Source: Pseudomonas sp. DTU12.3 (GTDB lineage Bacteria > Pseudomonadota > Gammaproteobacteria > Pseudomonadales > Pseudomonadaceae). Taken from it: a DNA stretch of 64,000 nucleotides. Shown in pieces: positions 1 through 8,221 of this stretch. The notes under the pieces are model-generated. The model searched no databases. It had not been told where the DNA came from and was given only the letters and a program-made list of their open reading frames with translations. The first letter of the stretch is position 1; each line of letters opens with the position of its first letter. The stretch spans positions 3,971,501-4,035,500 of the forward strand of contig NZ_CP027218.1 of assembly GCF_004124275.1 (NCBI RefSeq), read 5' to 3'. The position numbers were made by a program, and so were the translations under genes.

Positions 1-2
1 CC

Positions 3-395
3 TGCGTCGCCGCGTGGCTTGGCGGGCTGTTGTTGCTGGTGATAATTCTGCGTCAGCCAACGGAACCGATGTCGGTGGTTCTGCGGCGTTTCAGTGGAGT
101 GGGTTATGCGTTGGTCGCGGGGCTGCTGATCACGGGTTTGATCAACGTGCGCGTTCTGACCGGCCAATGGTGGCCGACGCCACTGTTCAGCGGGTTTGCG
201 CTGATTCTGTTGATCAAGGCAATGCTGGTGTTGGCCATGCTCGGATTGGCATTGTTCAACCGCTTGCGCATCGATGACTGCGAACAACGCATGGGCACCC
301 TGCGGCGCAGCGTGATGCTTGAATGGCTGCTCGGCATTGGCGCCGTAGCCGCCGTCTCGCTACTCGGCACCCTACCCCCGATGATCGCCGCCTGA
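3..395 (+). CDS. copD: Copper resistance protein CopD, C-terminal part
   Basis: The frame is open from the left edge, so only the C-terminal 130 residues or so are visible and the start lies outside the window. The visible part has several hydrophobic segments separated by short basic loops, with motifs typical of the CopD integral-membrane domain (a helix containing GLLITGLIN, a WWPTPLFSGF turn, then LLIKAMLVLAMLGLALFNR). CopD family proteins sit in the inner membrane and are associated with copper uptake or handling together with CopC. The gene ends just before a REPIN and is convergent with the efflux genes that follow. The family call is good; metal specificity is inferred from the family only. 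Confidence 0.75.
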   Translation, partial: CVAAWLGGLLLLVIILRQPTEPMSVVLRRFSGVGYALVAGLLITGLINVRVLTGQWWPTPLFSGFALILLIKAMLVLAMLGLALFNRLRIDDCEQRMGTLRRSVMLEWLLGIGAVAAVSLLGTLPPMIAA

Positions 396-400
396 AAAAC

Positions 401-469
401 AAAAGATCGCAGCCTTCGGCAGCTCCTACAGATTACCCATGTAGGAGCTGCCGAAGGCTGCGATCTTTT
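401..469. repeat. REPIN, GTAGGAGCTGCC...GCGATC type
   Basis: Two inverted 30-bp arms (401-430 and 440-469) with the CTGCCGAAGGC core flank a 9-bp loop. It lies between the convergent 3' ends of copD and the HlyD gene and could also serve as a bidirectional transcription end. Confidence 0.9.
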
Positions 470-473
470 GATC

Positions 474-1616
474 TTAATGGTGCTGGGTATCACCCGCTGC
501 AGTATCGATGCTGACCACCACCGACATCCCCGGCCGCAACCGCTCCTCCTCCTGCTGATCCGCATCAATAGTGATCCGCACCGGCACCCGCTGGGCAATT
601 TTCACAAAGTTGCCGGTGGCATTGTCCGCCTGCAACAAGGCAAATTCCGACCCGGTCCCCGGTGAAATATGCTGCACATGCCCGGTGAATTTACGGTGGT
701 TCAACGCATCGACGCTGAAGCGCACCGGCTGCCCGACCCGCACGTTGTCCATCTGCGTTTCCTTCATGTTGGCGATCACCCATTTCTGGTTCGGCACCAA
801 CGCCATCAACTGCGCCCCCGAGTTGACGTAGGCGCCGAGGCGCACGCCAATTTGCCCGAGCTGGCCGTCGCGCGGGGCAACGATGCGCGTATTCGACAGG
901 TCGATTCGCGCCAGTTGCACCGCCGCTTCAGCGCTGGCCACCGCCGCTTCCAGCGAGCCACGATTGACGATTACTGTTTGCAGATCCTGCCGGGCGATTT
1001 CCAGATTGGCCTTGGCCTGCGCCACCGCTGCAACGCTTTGCGCATTGGCCGCCAGCGCTACGTCCATCTCGCGTTTGGACACCGAGCCGTCGCTGACCAA
1101 TTCCCTGTTGCGGCGCAGATCCGCCTCGCTCTTGCGCAACTGCGCTTCGCTGTCAGCCTGCACCGCCTGGCGTAATTTGATCGTCGCTTCGGCGCTGTTG
1201 CGTTGCTGCACGACATTGGCCAATGCGGCTTTCTGCACTGCCAATTGCGCCAGCGACTGGTCGAGGCGTTGCTGATAGATCCGATCATCCAGACGCACCA
1301 GCAAATCGCCGGCCTTCACGTACTGAAAATCCTGCACCGGCACTTCAAAAACATAACCGGCGAGCTGCGGGCCGATGATCGTCACCTGCCCGCGAATCAG
1401 CGCGTTTTCCGTGGTTTCGACCGCGCTGCTGAACGGCGGCAATTGCCAGGCGTAGAGCACGATCAACACACCAACAATGGCAATCGCGGCAAAGCCCATT
1501 GAAGAGATGATGCGCACCCGCAGCGAGCGTGGCTCGGTGTTCGGCGATGACGGCGGCGCCACACCCTCAGGCGTGGCGGCGATGGCATTGGTGGTTGTGG
1601 TGGTCGGTTCGGTCAT
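474..1616 (-). CDS. HlyD/EmrA-type membrane fusion protein
   Basis: A 380-residue periplasmic adaptor. It has a Thr/Pro-rich cytoplasmic N-terminus, one membrane segment (about residues 36-58), a lipoyl-like half motif (GPQLAGYVFEVPVQDFQYVKAGD), a long Ala/Gln-rich coiled coil (about 115-215), the second lipoyl half with IVAPRDGQLGQIGVRLGAYV, and a beta-barrel end. Such proteins link an inner-membrane exporter to an outer-membrane channel. I chose the ATG at 1616 because it overlaps the stop of the upstream MFS gene (ATGA, 1613-1616), which indicates translational coupling; an upstream in-frame ATG would lie deep inside that gene. No outer-membrane factor gene is adjacent. The substrate is unknown. 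Confidence 0.9.
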   Translation of the reverse strand: MTEPTTTTTNAIAATPEGVAPPSSPNTEPRSLRVRIISSMGFAAIAIVGVLIVLYAWQLPPFSSAVETTENALIRGQVTIIGPQLAGYVFEVPVQDFQYVKAGDLLVRLDDRIYQQRLDQSLAQLAVQKAALANVVQQRNSAEATIKLRQAVQADSEAQLRKSEADLRRNRELVSDGSVSKREMDVALAANAQSVAAVAQAKANLEIARQDLQTVIVNRGSLEAAVASAEAAVQLARIDLSNTRIVAPRDGQLGQIGVRLGAYVNSGAQLMALVPNQKWVIANMKETQMDNVRVGQPVRFSVDALNHRKFTGHVQHISPGTGSEFALLQADNATGNFVKIAQRVPVRITIDADQQEEERLRPGMSVVVSIDTAAGDTQHH

Positions 1617-3268
1617 TGAGAAGTGGCACCGCTGGAAGGTGTGGATGGCGCTGGGGCGACGGTTTTGGTGGTGCTCATCAGCCACAGTGCGCGAATGGAC
1701 AGCCAGATCATGGTCAGCACCGCAATAACGGCGATCAGCATGAACACGTCGTTATAGGCCAGCACGTTGGCCTCACGCGTGGCGGCGTTGGACAGGCTAC
1801 GAATACCCGCCAGGTTGCGCAGGCTCGGATCGGCGAGCAGCGAACCGTACGCCGACCCGCCGCTCTGTACCCGCGCGGCCACCAATGGATCGGACATCAC
1901 CAGATGCTCGACGATCTGGCTGGAGTGGAATTTCTCGCGGACGATCTGAAAGGTGCCGAGCAGCGCCGCGCCAAGCAGGCCGCCGAGGTTATTGCAGATC
2001 CCGAACAGCACGGAAAAACTCACCAGGTTGCGCGGATTGGTCAGCACGTTGCGCGTGCCTAGAACCATGGTCGGGCCGAGAAAAAACGTGCTGCCGAAGG
2101 CCAGCAGGAACTGACTGAAATAGAGGTTTTGCGGGCGGGTCAGGTTGTTGGAAAAACTGTCCATCACCGACCCGGTGGCCATCAGACCCAGCGAGATGAT
2201 CAACGGCATCAGCAGGTGCTTGGGGTTGATCGTCAGCGCGCTGGTCAACAACCCCGCGACGCTGCCGATCAGCATCACCACGTACAGGCTGTGCAACTGC
2301 TCATAACCCATGTTCAGGTTCTGCATGAAACCCACCGCCCCGGTGGACTGCTCCGAGGTAACCATACGAATCAGGGTCACCGCCAGCGCCAGACGGATCA
2401 TCGTCCCGCTGCCAAGCCAACGAGTCATCAGCATCGGGTTGCTGCGATTATGTTCGATGGCCAGGCCGGCGAGGATCAACGCGATGGACGCGGCCAGCGC
2501 AACGCCGATCCAGTCGGCCTCCAGCCACCAATCGATGCGCCCCAACGACAACACCGCGCACAACAATGCGACGCCACTGGCGAGAATGGCGAAGGTCAGG
2601 AAGTCGAGTTTTTCGAACGTTTTGAAGCGATCGCCGGGCGGCAACTTGAGCATCAATACACAACCGAGCGAGAGCAGTGCCATGCCCAATTCGAACAGGT
2701 ACAAGCCGCGCCATTCGGCGATTTGCAGCAAGTCTTCGGAGAACAATCGCGCCAGCGGCAAGGCCAGTTGTGAGGTGCCAAGACCGAGCACCAGCGCCTT
2801 CATCCGCCACTTCGCCGGGAATGCCTGGACCATGTAATACAGGCCCAGAGAACTCAACGCCGCACCGACCATGCCGTGCGCCGCACGCACCGCCACGGCC
2901 GAATTCAGGTCGTTGACGAACAAGTGGCCGAAGGTCACCAGCGCATACAGCACCAGGAACACTTCGGTGAACGCGCGCAAACCGAACTGCTGACGAAACT
3001 TCACCAGCAGCAGGTTCATCGACACGTTGGTCATCACGTACGCGGCCGGCAGCCAGGCCATTTCGGCGGTGGTCGCGCCGAGGGCGCCCTGCAGATACGG
3101 CAGGTTGGCGACCACCAGCGAGTTGCCCAAACCACCGGTCAATGCCACCAGCAAACCGACCAGCGCATAGGCCAGGCGCTTGCGGTTGGAGTGCAACGGC
3201 GTCGAGGGAGAACCGGGCAGACTGGGCTTCTCGTGGGGCTGCCAGTTGCGCGGGGCGTATTGATCCAT
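1613..3268 (-). CDS. MFS efflux transporter, DHA2/EmrB-like
   Basis: A 551-residue protein with roughly 14 hydrophobic segments, the size and pattern of the DHA2 drug:proton antiporter group. Visible features are a first helix LAYALVGLLVALTGGLGN, an early periplasmic turn with EMAWLPAAYVMTNVSMNLLLVKFRQQFGLR (loop 2-3 region), and a long C-terminal loop before the last helix. It is the first gene of a two-gene unit with the HlyD protein and is coupled to it by ATGA. Together they resemble EmrAB-type tripartite export. The upstream gap of about 290 bp to the porin contains a REPIN. The exported compound cannot be deduced. Confidence 0.88.
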   Translation of the reverse strand: MDQYAPRNWQPHEKPSLPGSPSTPLHSNRKRLAYALVGLLVALTGGLGNSLVVANLPYLQGALGATTAEMAWLPAAYVMTNVSMNLLLVKFRQQFGLRAFTEVFLVLYALVTFGHLFVNDLNSAVAVRAAHGMVGAALSSLGLYYMVQAFPAKWRMKALVLGLGTSQLALPLARLFSEDLLQIAEWRGLYLFELGMALLSLGCVLMLKLPPGDRFKTFEKLDFLTFAILASGVALLCAVLSLGRIDWWLEADWIGVALAASIALILAGLAIEHNRSNPMLMTRWLGSGTMIRLALAVTLIRMVTSEQSTGAVGFMQNLNMGYEQLHSLYVVMLIGSVAGLLTSALTINPKHLLMPLIISLGLMATGSVMDSFSNNLTRPQNLYFSQFLLAFGSTFFLGPTMVLGTRNVLTNPRNLVSFSVLFGICNNLGGLLGAALLGTFQIVREKFHSSQIVEHLVMSDPLVAARVQSGGSAYGSLLADPSLRNLAGIRSLSNAATREANVLAYNDVFMLIAVIAVLTMIWLSIRALWLMSTTKTVAPAPSTPSSGATSQ

Positions 3269-3347
3269 TGAAAGGCCTTGTGCGGAAGGTGGATGAAGTT
3301 TGCCGCAAATTCACCGGCAACACACATCCCATGGACAACACAAACCC

Positions 3348-3437
3348 CTGTAGGAGCTGTCGAGTGAAACGAGGCTGCGATCTTTTTATTTTAAAAAAGC
3401 TAGAGCAAAAGATCGCAGCGTGCCGCAGCTCCTACAG
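3348..3437. repeat. REPIN, long-stem variant
   Basis: Inverted GTAGGAGCTG...GCGATC arms. The left arm carries the longer CTGTCGAGTGAAACGAGGCTG core instead of CTGCCGAAGGCTG. It lies between the divergent MFS and porin genes. Confidence 0.85.
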
Positions 3438-3554
3438 AGTTATCGTACAACCAAAGGTTGACATTCCCGGAAAACGCAGGAAATATCCGCAACCATGTTG
3501 TACGACGACGTATGACAAATAATAAAAACAACAAATGAAACAGGGAGCGTCACA

Positions 3555-4850
3555 GTGAGCACACTCGTCCGCAATTCCGTCCGCCCTTCGCGTTTTTCCG
3601 TTATTCGCCCGCGTTCCACCCTGAGCCTGATTGGCTGCAGCAGCCTGGCCCTCGCCCTACCGATGAGCGCCGATGCCGAAGGCTTTCTCGAAGACAGCAA
3701 AGCCACGCTGAACCTGCGCAATGCCTACTTCAATCGCAACTTCGTCAACCCGGCCAATGCCCAGGGCAAAGCCGAAGAGTGGACGCAGAACTTCATTCTC
3801 GATGCCAAATCCGGATTCACTCAGGGCACCGTCGGTTTCGGTCTTGATGTGCTGGGGCTGTATTCGCAAAAGCTTGATGGCGGCAAAGGCAGCGGCGGCA
3901 CGCAACTGTTGCCGATCCACGATGACGGACGTCCGGCGGACAACTTCGGGCGCCTTGGTGTCGCGCTGAAGGCCAAGGTGTCGAAGACTGAACTGAAGGT
4001 CGGTGAATGGATGCCGGTGCTGCCGATCCTGCGTTCCGACGATGGCCGCTCCCTGCCGCAGACCTTTCGCGGCGGCCAGATCACTTCCACCGAGATCAAT
4101 GGCCTGACCGTCTACGGCGGCCAGTTTCGCGGCAACAGCCCGCGCAACGACGCCAGCATGGAAGACATGTCGATGAATGGCCGCGGCGCGTTCACCTCGG
4201 ACCGCTTCAACTTCGGCGGCGGTGAATACACCTTCAATGACAAGCGCACCCTGATTGGCGTGTGGTACGCCGAACTCAGCGACATCTACCAGCAGCAGTA
4301 TTTCAACCTCAGCCACAGCCAGCCCTTGGGCGACTGGACGCTGGGCGCCAACCTCGGTTTCTTCACCGGCAAGGAAGACGGCAGTGCCCAGGCTGGCGAT
4401 CTCGACAACAAAACTGCGTTCGCCATGCTCTCGGCCAAATACGGTGGCAACACCTTCTACGTCGGCCTGCAAAAACTCAGCGGCGACGATGCCTGGATGC
4501 GGGTCAACGGCACCAGCGGCGGCACGTTGGCCAACGACAGTTACAACGCCAGTTATGACAACGCCAGGGAGCGCTCCTGGCAACTGCGTCACGACTACAA
4601 CTTCGTCGCCCTCGGCATTCCCGGTCTGACCCTGATGAACCGCTACATAAGCGGCGATAACGTGCACACCGGGACCATCACCGACGGCAAGGAATGGGGC
4701 CGCGAGTCGGAGCTGGCTTACACCGTACAGAGCGGCGCGTTGAAGAACCTCAACGTGAGATGGCGCAACGCGACCATGCGCCGGGACTTCAGCACCAACG
4801 AGTTTGACGAGAACCGGATCTTTATCAGTTATCCGATTTCGTTGTTGTAA
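3555..4850 (+). CDS. OprD-family outer-membrane porin
   Basis: A 431-residue outer-membrane channel. An N-terminal export signal ends near residue 41 (MSADA then EGFLEDSKATLNLRNAYFNR, the usual OprD-family mature start). The rest is alternating amphipathic strands ending in the aromatic/hydrophobic ISYPISLL. The GTG start at 3555 is chosen because a purine-rich stretch (AGGGAG) sits 8-10 bases upstream and it gives a complete signal peptide. OprD-family porins give substrate-specific uptake of amino acids or organic acids. The next genes on the same strand are for hexuronate oxidation and TRAP uptake, so uronates or aldarates are the likely cargo; this is inference, because a REP array and an IS now lie between them. 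Confidence 0.88.
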   Translation: MSTLVRNSVRPSRFSVIRPRSTLSLIGCSSLALALPMSADAEGFLEDSKATLNLRNAYFNRNFVNPANAQGKAEEWTQNFILDAKSGFTQGTVGFGLDVLGLYSQKLDGGKGSGGTQLLPIHDDGRPADNFGRLGVALKAKVSKTELKVGEWMPVLPILRSDDGRSLPQTFRGGQITSTEINGLTVYGGQFRGNSPRNDASMEDMSMNGRGAFTSDRFNFGGGEYTFNDKRTLIGVWYAELSDIYQQQYFNLSHSQPLGDWTLGANLGFFTGKEDGSAQAGDLDNKTAFAMLSAKYGGNTFYVGLQKLSGDDAWMRVNGTSGGTLANDSYNASYDNARERSWQLRHDYNFVALGIPGLTLMNRYISGDNVHTGTITDGKEWGRESELAYTVQSGALKNLNVRWRNATMRRDFSTNEFDENRIFISYPISLL

Positions 4851-5630
4851 TTGGGCGCTGCACCGCTTCCCTTGTGGGAGCGGGCTTGCTCGCGAAGGCG
4901 GTGTGTCTATGAATGATGATTTGACTGAGCCGCCGCATTCGCGAGCAAGCCCGCTCCCACAGGTATCGAAGTTGTTTTCGATGTCTGTGTCCACCACAAA
5001 ACCCTGTGGGAGCGGGTTTGCTCGCGAAGGCGGTGTGTCAGTCGATGAAAGAGTTGCCTGCACCGGCCTTATCGCTGGCAAGCCAGCTCCCACATGTATC
5101 GAAGTTGTTTTCGATGCCTGTGTCCACCACAAAACCTTGTGGGAGCGGGCTTGCTCGCGAAGGCGGTGTGTCAGTCGATGAAAGAGTTGCCTGCACCGGC
5201 CTTATCGCTGGCAAGCCAGCTCCCACAGGTATCGAAGTTGTTTTCGATGCCTGTGTCCACCACAAAACCTTGTGGGAGCGGGCTTGCTCGCGAAGGCGGT
5301 GTGTCTATGAATGATGATTTGACTGAGCCGCCGCATTCGCGAGCAAGCCCGCTCCCACATGTATCGAAGTTGTTTTCGATGCCTGTGTCCACCACAAAAC
5401 CCTGTGGGAGGGGGCTTGCTCGCGAAGGCGGTGTGTCAGTCGATGAAAGAGTTGCCTGCACCGGCCTTATCGCTGGCAAGCCAGCTCCCACAGGTATCGA
5501 AGTTGTTTTCGATGTCTGTGTCCACCACAAAACCTTGTGGGAGCGGGCTTGCTCGCGAAGGCGGTGTGTCAGTCGATGAAAGAGTTGCCTGCACCGGCCT
5601 TATCGCTGGCAAGCCAGCTTGTATGCTGGG

Positions 5631-5795
5631 ACTTGAAGGGAGGAGGAGGGACAAAGCCAGATTCTGACTGTTGACGCAGTACAGATCCGTGGGAGATTTC
5701 GCCCCTCCTCCTTTCACCCAAGCGCCGATAAAGAATGCATCTGGCCAGGACCGACGATAGGAACAAGCCTGCGCCCCTGGGTGAGCCCTTCAAGT
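5631..5795 (+). ncRNA. Candidate IS110 bridge RNA (target and donor loops)
   Basis: The non-coding left end folds by eye into two stem-loops inside a closing helix ACTTGAA/TTCAAGT (5631-5637 with 5789-5795). Loop 1: a perfect 10-bp stem 5641-5650/5703-5712. Its internal loop shows AAGCCAG (5654-5660), identical to the REP left of the insertion core (5611-5617), and GTGGGAG (5689-5695), the reverse complement of core plus right target CTCCCAC (6796-6802). Loop 2: stem CACCCA/TGGGTG (5715-5720/5778-5783) plus GCGC/GCGC (5722-5725/5771-5774). Its internal loop shows AGAAT (5732-5736), identical to the right end of the IS (6791-6795), and ACAAG (5763-5767), complementary to core plus left end CTTGT (5618-5622). 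This is the logic of the known IS621-type bridge RNA. Exact RNA ends are not determinable here. Confidence 0.82.
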
Positions 5796-5824
5796 GTTCA
5801 AAACCATATCTCGGGGGATGTTCA

Positions 5825-6772
5825 ATGGCAATGCCGGTTTCTGTCGTAAAGCCTATTGTGGGCGTGGATGTCGCCAAGAATGAACTGGTCATCTATCAGG
5901 CCGAGCTGGATCTGCTCGAGACTATTTCCAATGACAAGACAGCCATCAAAAAATGGCTGAAAGCCTTGCCTGCACCTGTTGATTTGGCTATCGAATCGAC
6001 CAACATCTATCACCTGGCGTTCGCCGATCTGGCCCATGAAGCCGGGTGCACGATTTACATGGTCGATGGCTACGCGTTGAGTCATTACCGAATAGGGGTG
6101 AAAGTTCGCGCCAAAACCGATGCGCTGGACGCCAAGCTGCTCGCTCGTTATCTAAAAAACGAATACGAAGAGCTTCATCCTTGGATCCCGCCATCGCCTT
6201 TATATCGCCGCCTTCTGAGCCTTTTCCGCCGTCGTGCAGCGCTGGTTCAGGCACGGGTTGGTCTGGTGCAAAGCTGGGCGAATGAACCGCTGCTCAAAAG
6301 CGCGTTTGCTGAGCAAGTGGCCTCAATGCAGAGGCTCGAAACATTGGTCGAGAAGATGATCAACGATCAATTAAAAGAGGCTGGGCTGCTCGCAGATCTG
6401 AAGCGCTGCACAAAAGTTGAAGGTATTGGTTTTTTGACCGGAGCCCGTTTGATCGCAACATTTCAGCGGGGCGACTTCAAAAACGCGGATGCATTTATTG
6501 CGTTTTTGGGGATGGATTTGCGCGTGTCGCAGTCAGGACAAAAGGACGGTCGCCGGAGCCTGACCAAACGCGGAGACCCAGAGGCCCGGCGACTGCTCCA
6601 TAACGCAGCCATGTCGGCCAGCCGTACACCGGCTTGGAAAAGCTTCTACGAGGAGCAAAGAAACCGTGGGTTCAGTACGACACAGGCGCTGGTGATATTG
6701 GCTCGCAAGCTTGCGCGAGTCGTATTCGCGCTGCTGAAGGGGCAAAGCGAATACCAGCCGAAGGGAGGTTGA
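5825..6772 (+). CDS. IS110-family transposase (DEDD recombinase)
   Basis: A 315-residue recombinase. The N-terminal RuvC-like domain shows the DEDD set: D15 (VGVDVAKN), E57 (AIESTN), D99 and D102 (KTDALDAK). The C-terminal Transposase_20-type domain has the IEG-like KVEGIGFLTGARLIA and the QSG motif (S237) expected for the catalytic serine, followed by SLTKRGDPEARRLLHNAA. An ATG at 5825 follows GGGGGATG and begins MAMPVSVVKPIVGVDVAK; a longer reading from 5735 would run through the guide-RNA region and is not preferred. It cuts and rejoins DNA at the CT core, guided by the RNA encoded just upstream. Length and motifs indicate an intact enzyme. Confidence 0.95.
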   Translation: MAMPVSVVKPIVGVDVAKNELVIYQAELDLLETISNDKTAIKKWLKALPAPVDLAIESTNIYHLAFADLAHEAGCTIYMVDGYALSHYRIGVKVRAKTDALDAKLLARYLKNEYEELHPWIPPSPLYRRLLSLFRRRAALVQARVGLVQSWANEPLLKSAFAEQVASMQRLETLVEKMINDQLKEAGLLADLKRCTKVEGIGFLTGARLIATFQRGDFKNADAFIAFLGMDLRVSQSGQKDGRRSLTKRGDPEARRLLHNAAMSASRTPAWKSFYEEQRNRGFSTTQALVILARKLARVVFALLKGQSEYQPKGG

Positions 6773-7366
6773 GGGCTTCCCCTCAACCATAGAATCTCCC
6801 ACAGGTATCGAAGTTGTTTTCGATGCCTGTGTCCACCACAAAACCTTGTGGGAGCGGGCTTGCTCGCGAAGGCGGTGTGTCTATGAATGATGATTTGACT
6901 GAGCCGCCGCATTCGCGAGCAAGCCCGCTCCCACATGTATCGAAGTTGTTTTCGATGCCTGTGTCCACCACAAAACCCTGTGGGAGGGGGCTTGCTCGCG
7001 AAGGCGGTGTGTCAGTCGATGAAAGAGTTGCCTGCACCGGCCTTATCGCTGGCAAGCCAGCTCCCACAGGTATCGAAGTTGTTTTCGATGTCTGTGTCCA
7101 CCACAAAACCTTGTGGGAGCGGGCTTGCTCGCGAAGGCGGTGTGTCTATGAATGATGATTTGACTGAGCCGCCGCATTCGCGAGCAAGCCCGCTCCCACA
7201 AGGGGATTGCATTGCAAACACATAATTGTGCGTTTGAAGACTGGACTGGGCCTTCCGTCATTTACACCGAAAGTCGCGTTGACAAGTTCCTGAAACCCTA
7301 CCGATACTTCACGCAGTCATACGACAACCTACAACAAACCTAATAACAATGTGTCCAGGGATTGCC

Positions 7367-8191
7367 ATGACGTCTACCTCTACTCCCCGCGCCCCTTTCA
7401 ATCGCCTGCTGCTGACCGGCGCTGCCGGTGGCCTCGGCAAAGTGCTGCGCGAACGCTTGCGCCCGTACGCCAATGTGTTGCGCCTGTCCGATATCGCCGC
7501 CCTCGCCCCAGCCGTCGATGATCGCGAAGAAGTGATGCTCTGCGACCTTGCCGACAAACACGCCGTGCACCAACTGGTCGAGGGCGTCGACGCGATCCTG
7601 CACTTCGGCGGCGTCTCCGTTGAACGTCCCTTTGAAGAGATCCTCGGCGCCAACATCTGCGGCGTCTTCCATATCTACGAAGCCGCGCGCCGGCATGGTG
7701 TGAAGCGGGTGATCTTCGCCAGTTCCAACCATGTCATCGGCTTCTACAAACAGGACGAACACCTCGACGCCAGCTCCGCGCGCCGCCCCGATGGCTACTA
7801 CGGTTTGTCCAAGTCCTACGGCGAAGACATGGCCAGTTTCTACTTCGATCGCTACGGCATCGAGACCGTCAGCATCCGCATCGGCTCCTCGTTCCCCGAG
7901 CCGCAAAACCGCCGAATGATGCACACCTGGCTGAGCTTCGACGACCTCACGCAACTACTCGAACACTCGCTGTACACGCCGAACGTCGGCCACACCATTG
8001 TCTACGGCATGTCCGCCAACAAGGACGTGTGGTGGGACAACCGCTTCGCCAGCCACCTCGGTTTTGCCGCCAAGGACAGCTCCGAAATATTCCGCGAAAA
8101 AGTCGAAGCACAGCCGCTGCCGGCCGCCGATGACCCGGCGCGGATATACCAGGGCGGCGCCTTCGTCGCAGCCGGTCCGTTTGGCGACTGA
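7367..8191 (+). CDS. udh: Uronate dehydrogenase (NAD-dependent)
   Basis: A 274-residue short-chain dehydrogenase/epimerase-fold enzyme that oxidises D-glucuronate or D-galacturonate to the aldarolactone. Seen: Rossmann motif TGAAGGLG (G18xxG21xxG24), the SSN segment (S119-S120-N121), and the catalytic Y145xxxK149 (YGLSK). The length matches the roughly 275 residues of Pseudomonas Udh proteins. The ATG at 7367 has AGGGA six bases upstream. It is the first gene of an apparent five-gene run with a lactonase and a TRAP transporter, the usual oxidative uronate pathway setting. The last 165 bp before it are non-repetitive and probably hold its promoter. Confidence 0.88.
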   Translation: MTSTSTPRAPFNRLLLTGAAGGLGKVLRERLRPYANVLRLSDIAALAPAVDDREEVMLCDLADKHAVHQLVEGVDAILHFGGVSVERPFEEILGANICGVFHIYEAARRHGVKRVIFASSNHVIGFYKQDEHLDASSARRPDGYYGLSKSYGEDMASFYFDRYGIETVSIRIGSSFPEPQNRRMMHTWLSFDDLTQLLEHSLYTPNVGHTIVYGMSANKDVWWDNRFASHLGFAAKDSSEIFREKVEAQPLPAADDPARIYQGGAFVAAGPFGD

Positions 8192-8221
8192 ACACTCTGA
8201 CAACGACACAAGGGATTGAGT

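Larger units (their letters stand above)
5620..6797 (+). mobile_element. IS110-family insertion sequence inserted in a REP unit
   Basis: An element of 1178 bp placed inside the sixth REP unit. Comparison with the intact sister units fixes its edges: REP sequence runs to ...AAGCCAGCT at 5619 and resumes with CTCCCACAGG at 6796, so the dinucleotide CT is present at both junctions (5618-5619 and 6796-6797) and nothing else is duplicated. There are no terminal inverted repeats, as expected for IS110. It holds one DEDD transposase gene preceded by about 205 bp of structured non-coding DNA and followed by about 23 bp. Targeting of REP sequences by IS110-type elements is an established pattern. The element looks intact. 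Confidence 0.93.
4873..7200. repeat. Tandem array of nine 132-133 bp REP units (interrupted by an IS)
   Basis: Nine head-to-tail units start at 4873, 5005, 5138, 5271, 5403, 5536, 6847, 6979 and 7112; the last stops at 7200. Each begins with TGTGGGAGCGGGCTTGCTCG and ends with a spacer containing GTATCGAAGTTGTTTTCGAT and CCACCACAAAACC. There are two versions of the second arm. Type A (132 bp) has CGAGCAAGCCCGCTCCCACA; type B (133 bp) has GCTGGCAAGCCAGCTCCCACA. The order is A B B A B B A B A. The sixth unit is split by the IS at 5620-6797; its two pieces (5536-5619 and 6798-6846) add up to exactly 133 bp. No gene is seen in the array. Confidence 0.95.

Noticed and set aside
4804..5667. Several small open frames within the REP array
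   Set aside because: They consist only of translated REP units (such as GAGLLAKAVCQS), with no ribosome-binding site or homology pattern.
4873..7200. Regular repeats that might be taken for a CRISPR array
   Set aside because: Units are 132-133 bp, the spacers are themselves conserved, and the repeats are REP palindromes; no cas genes are near.
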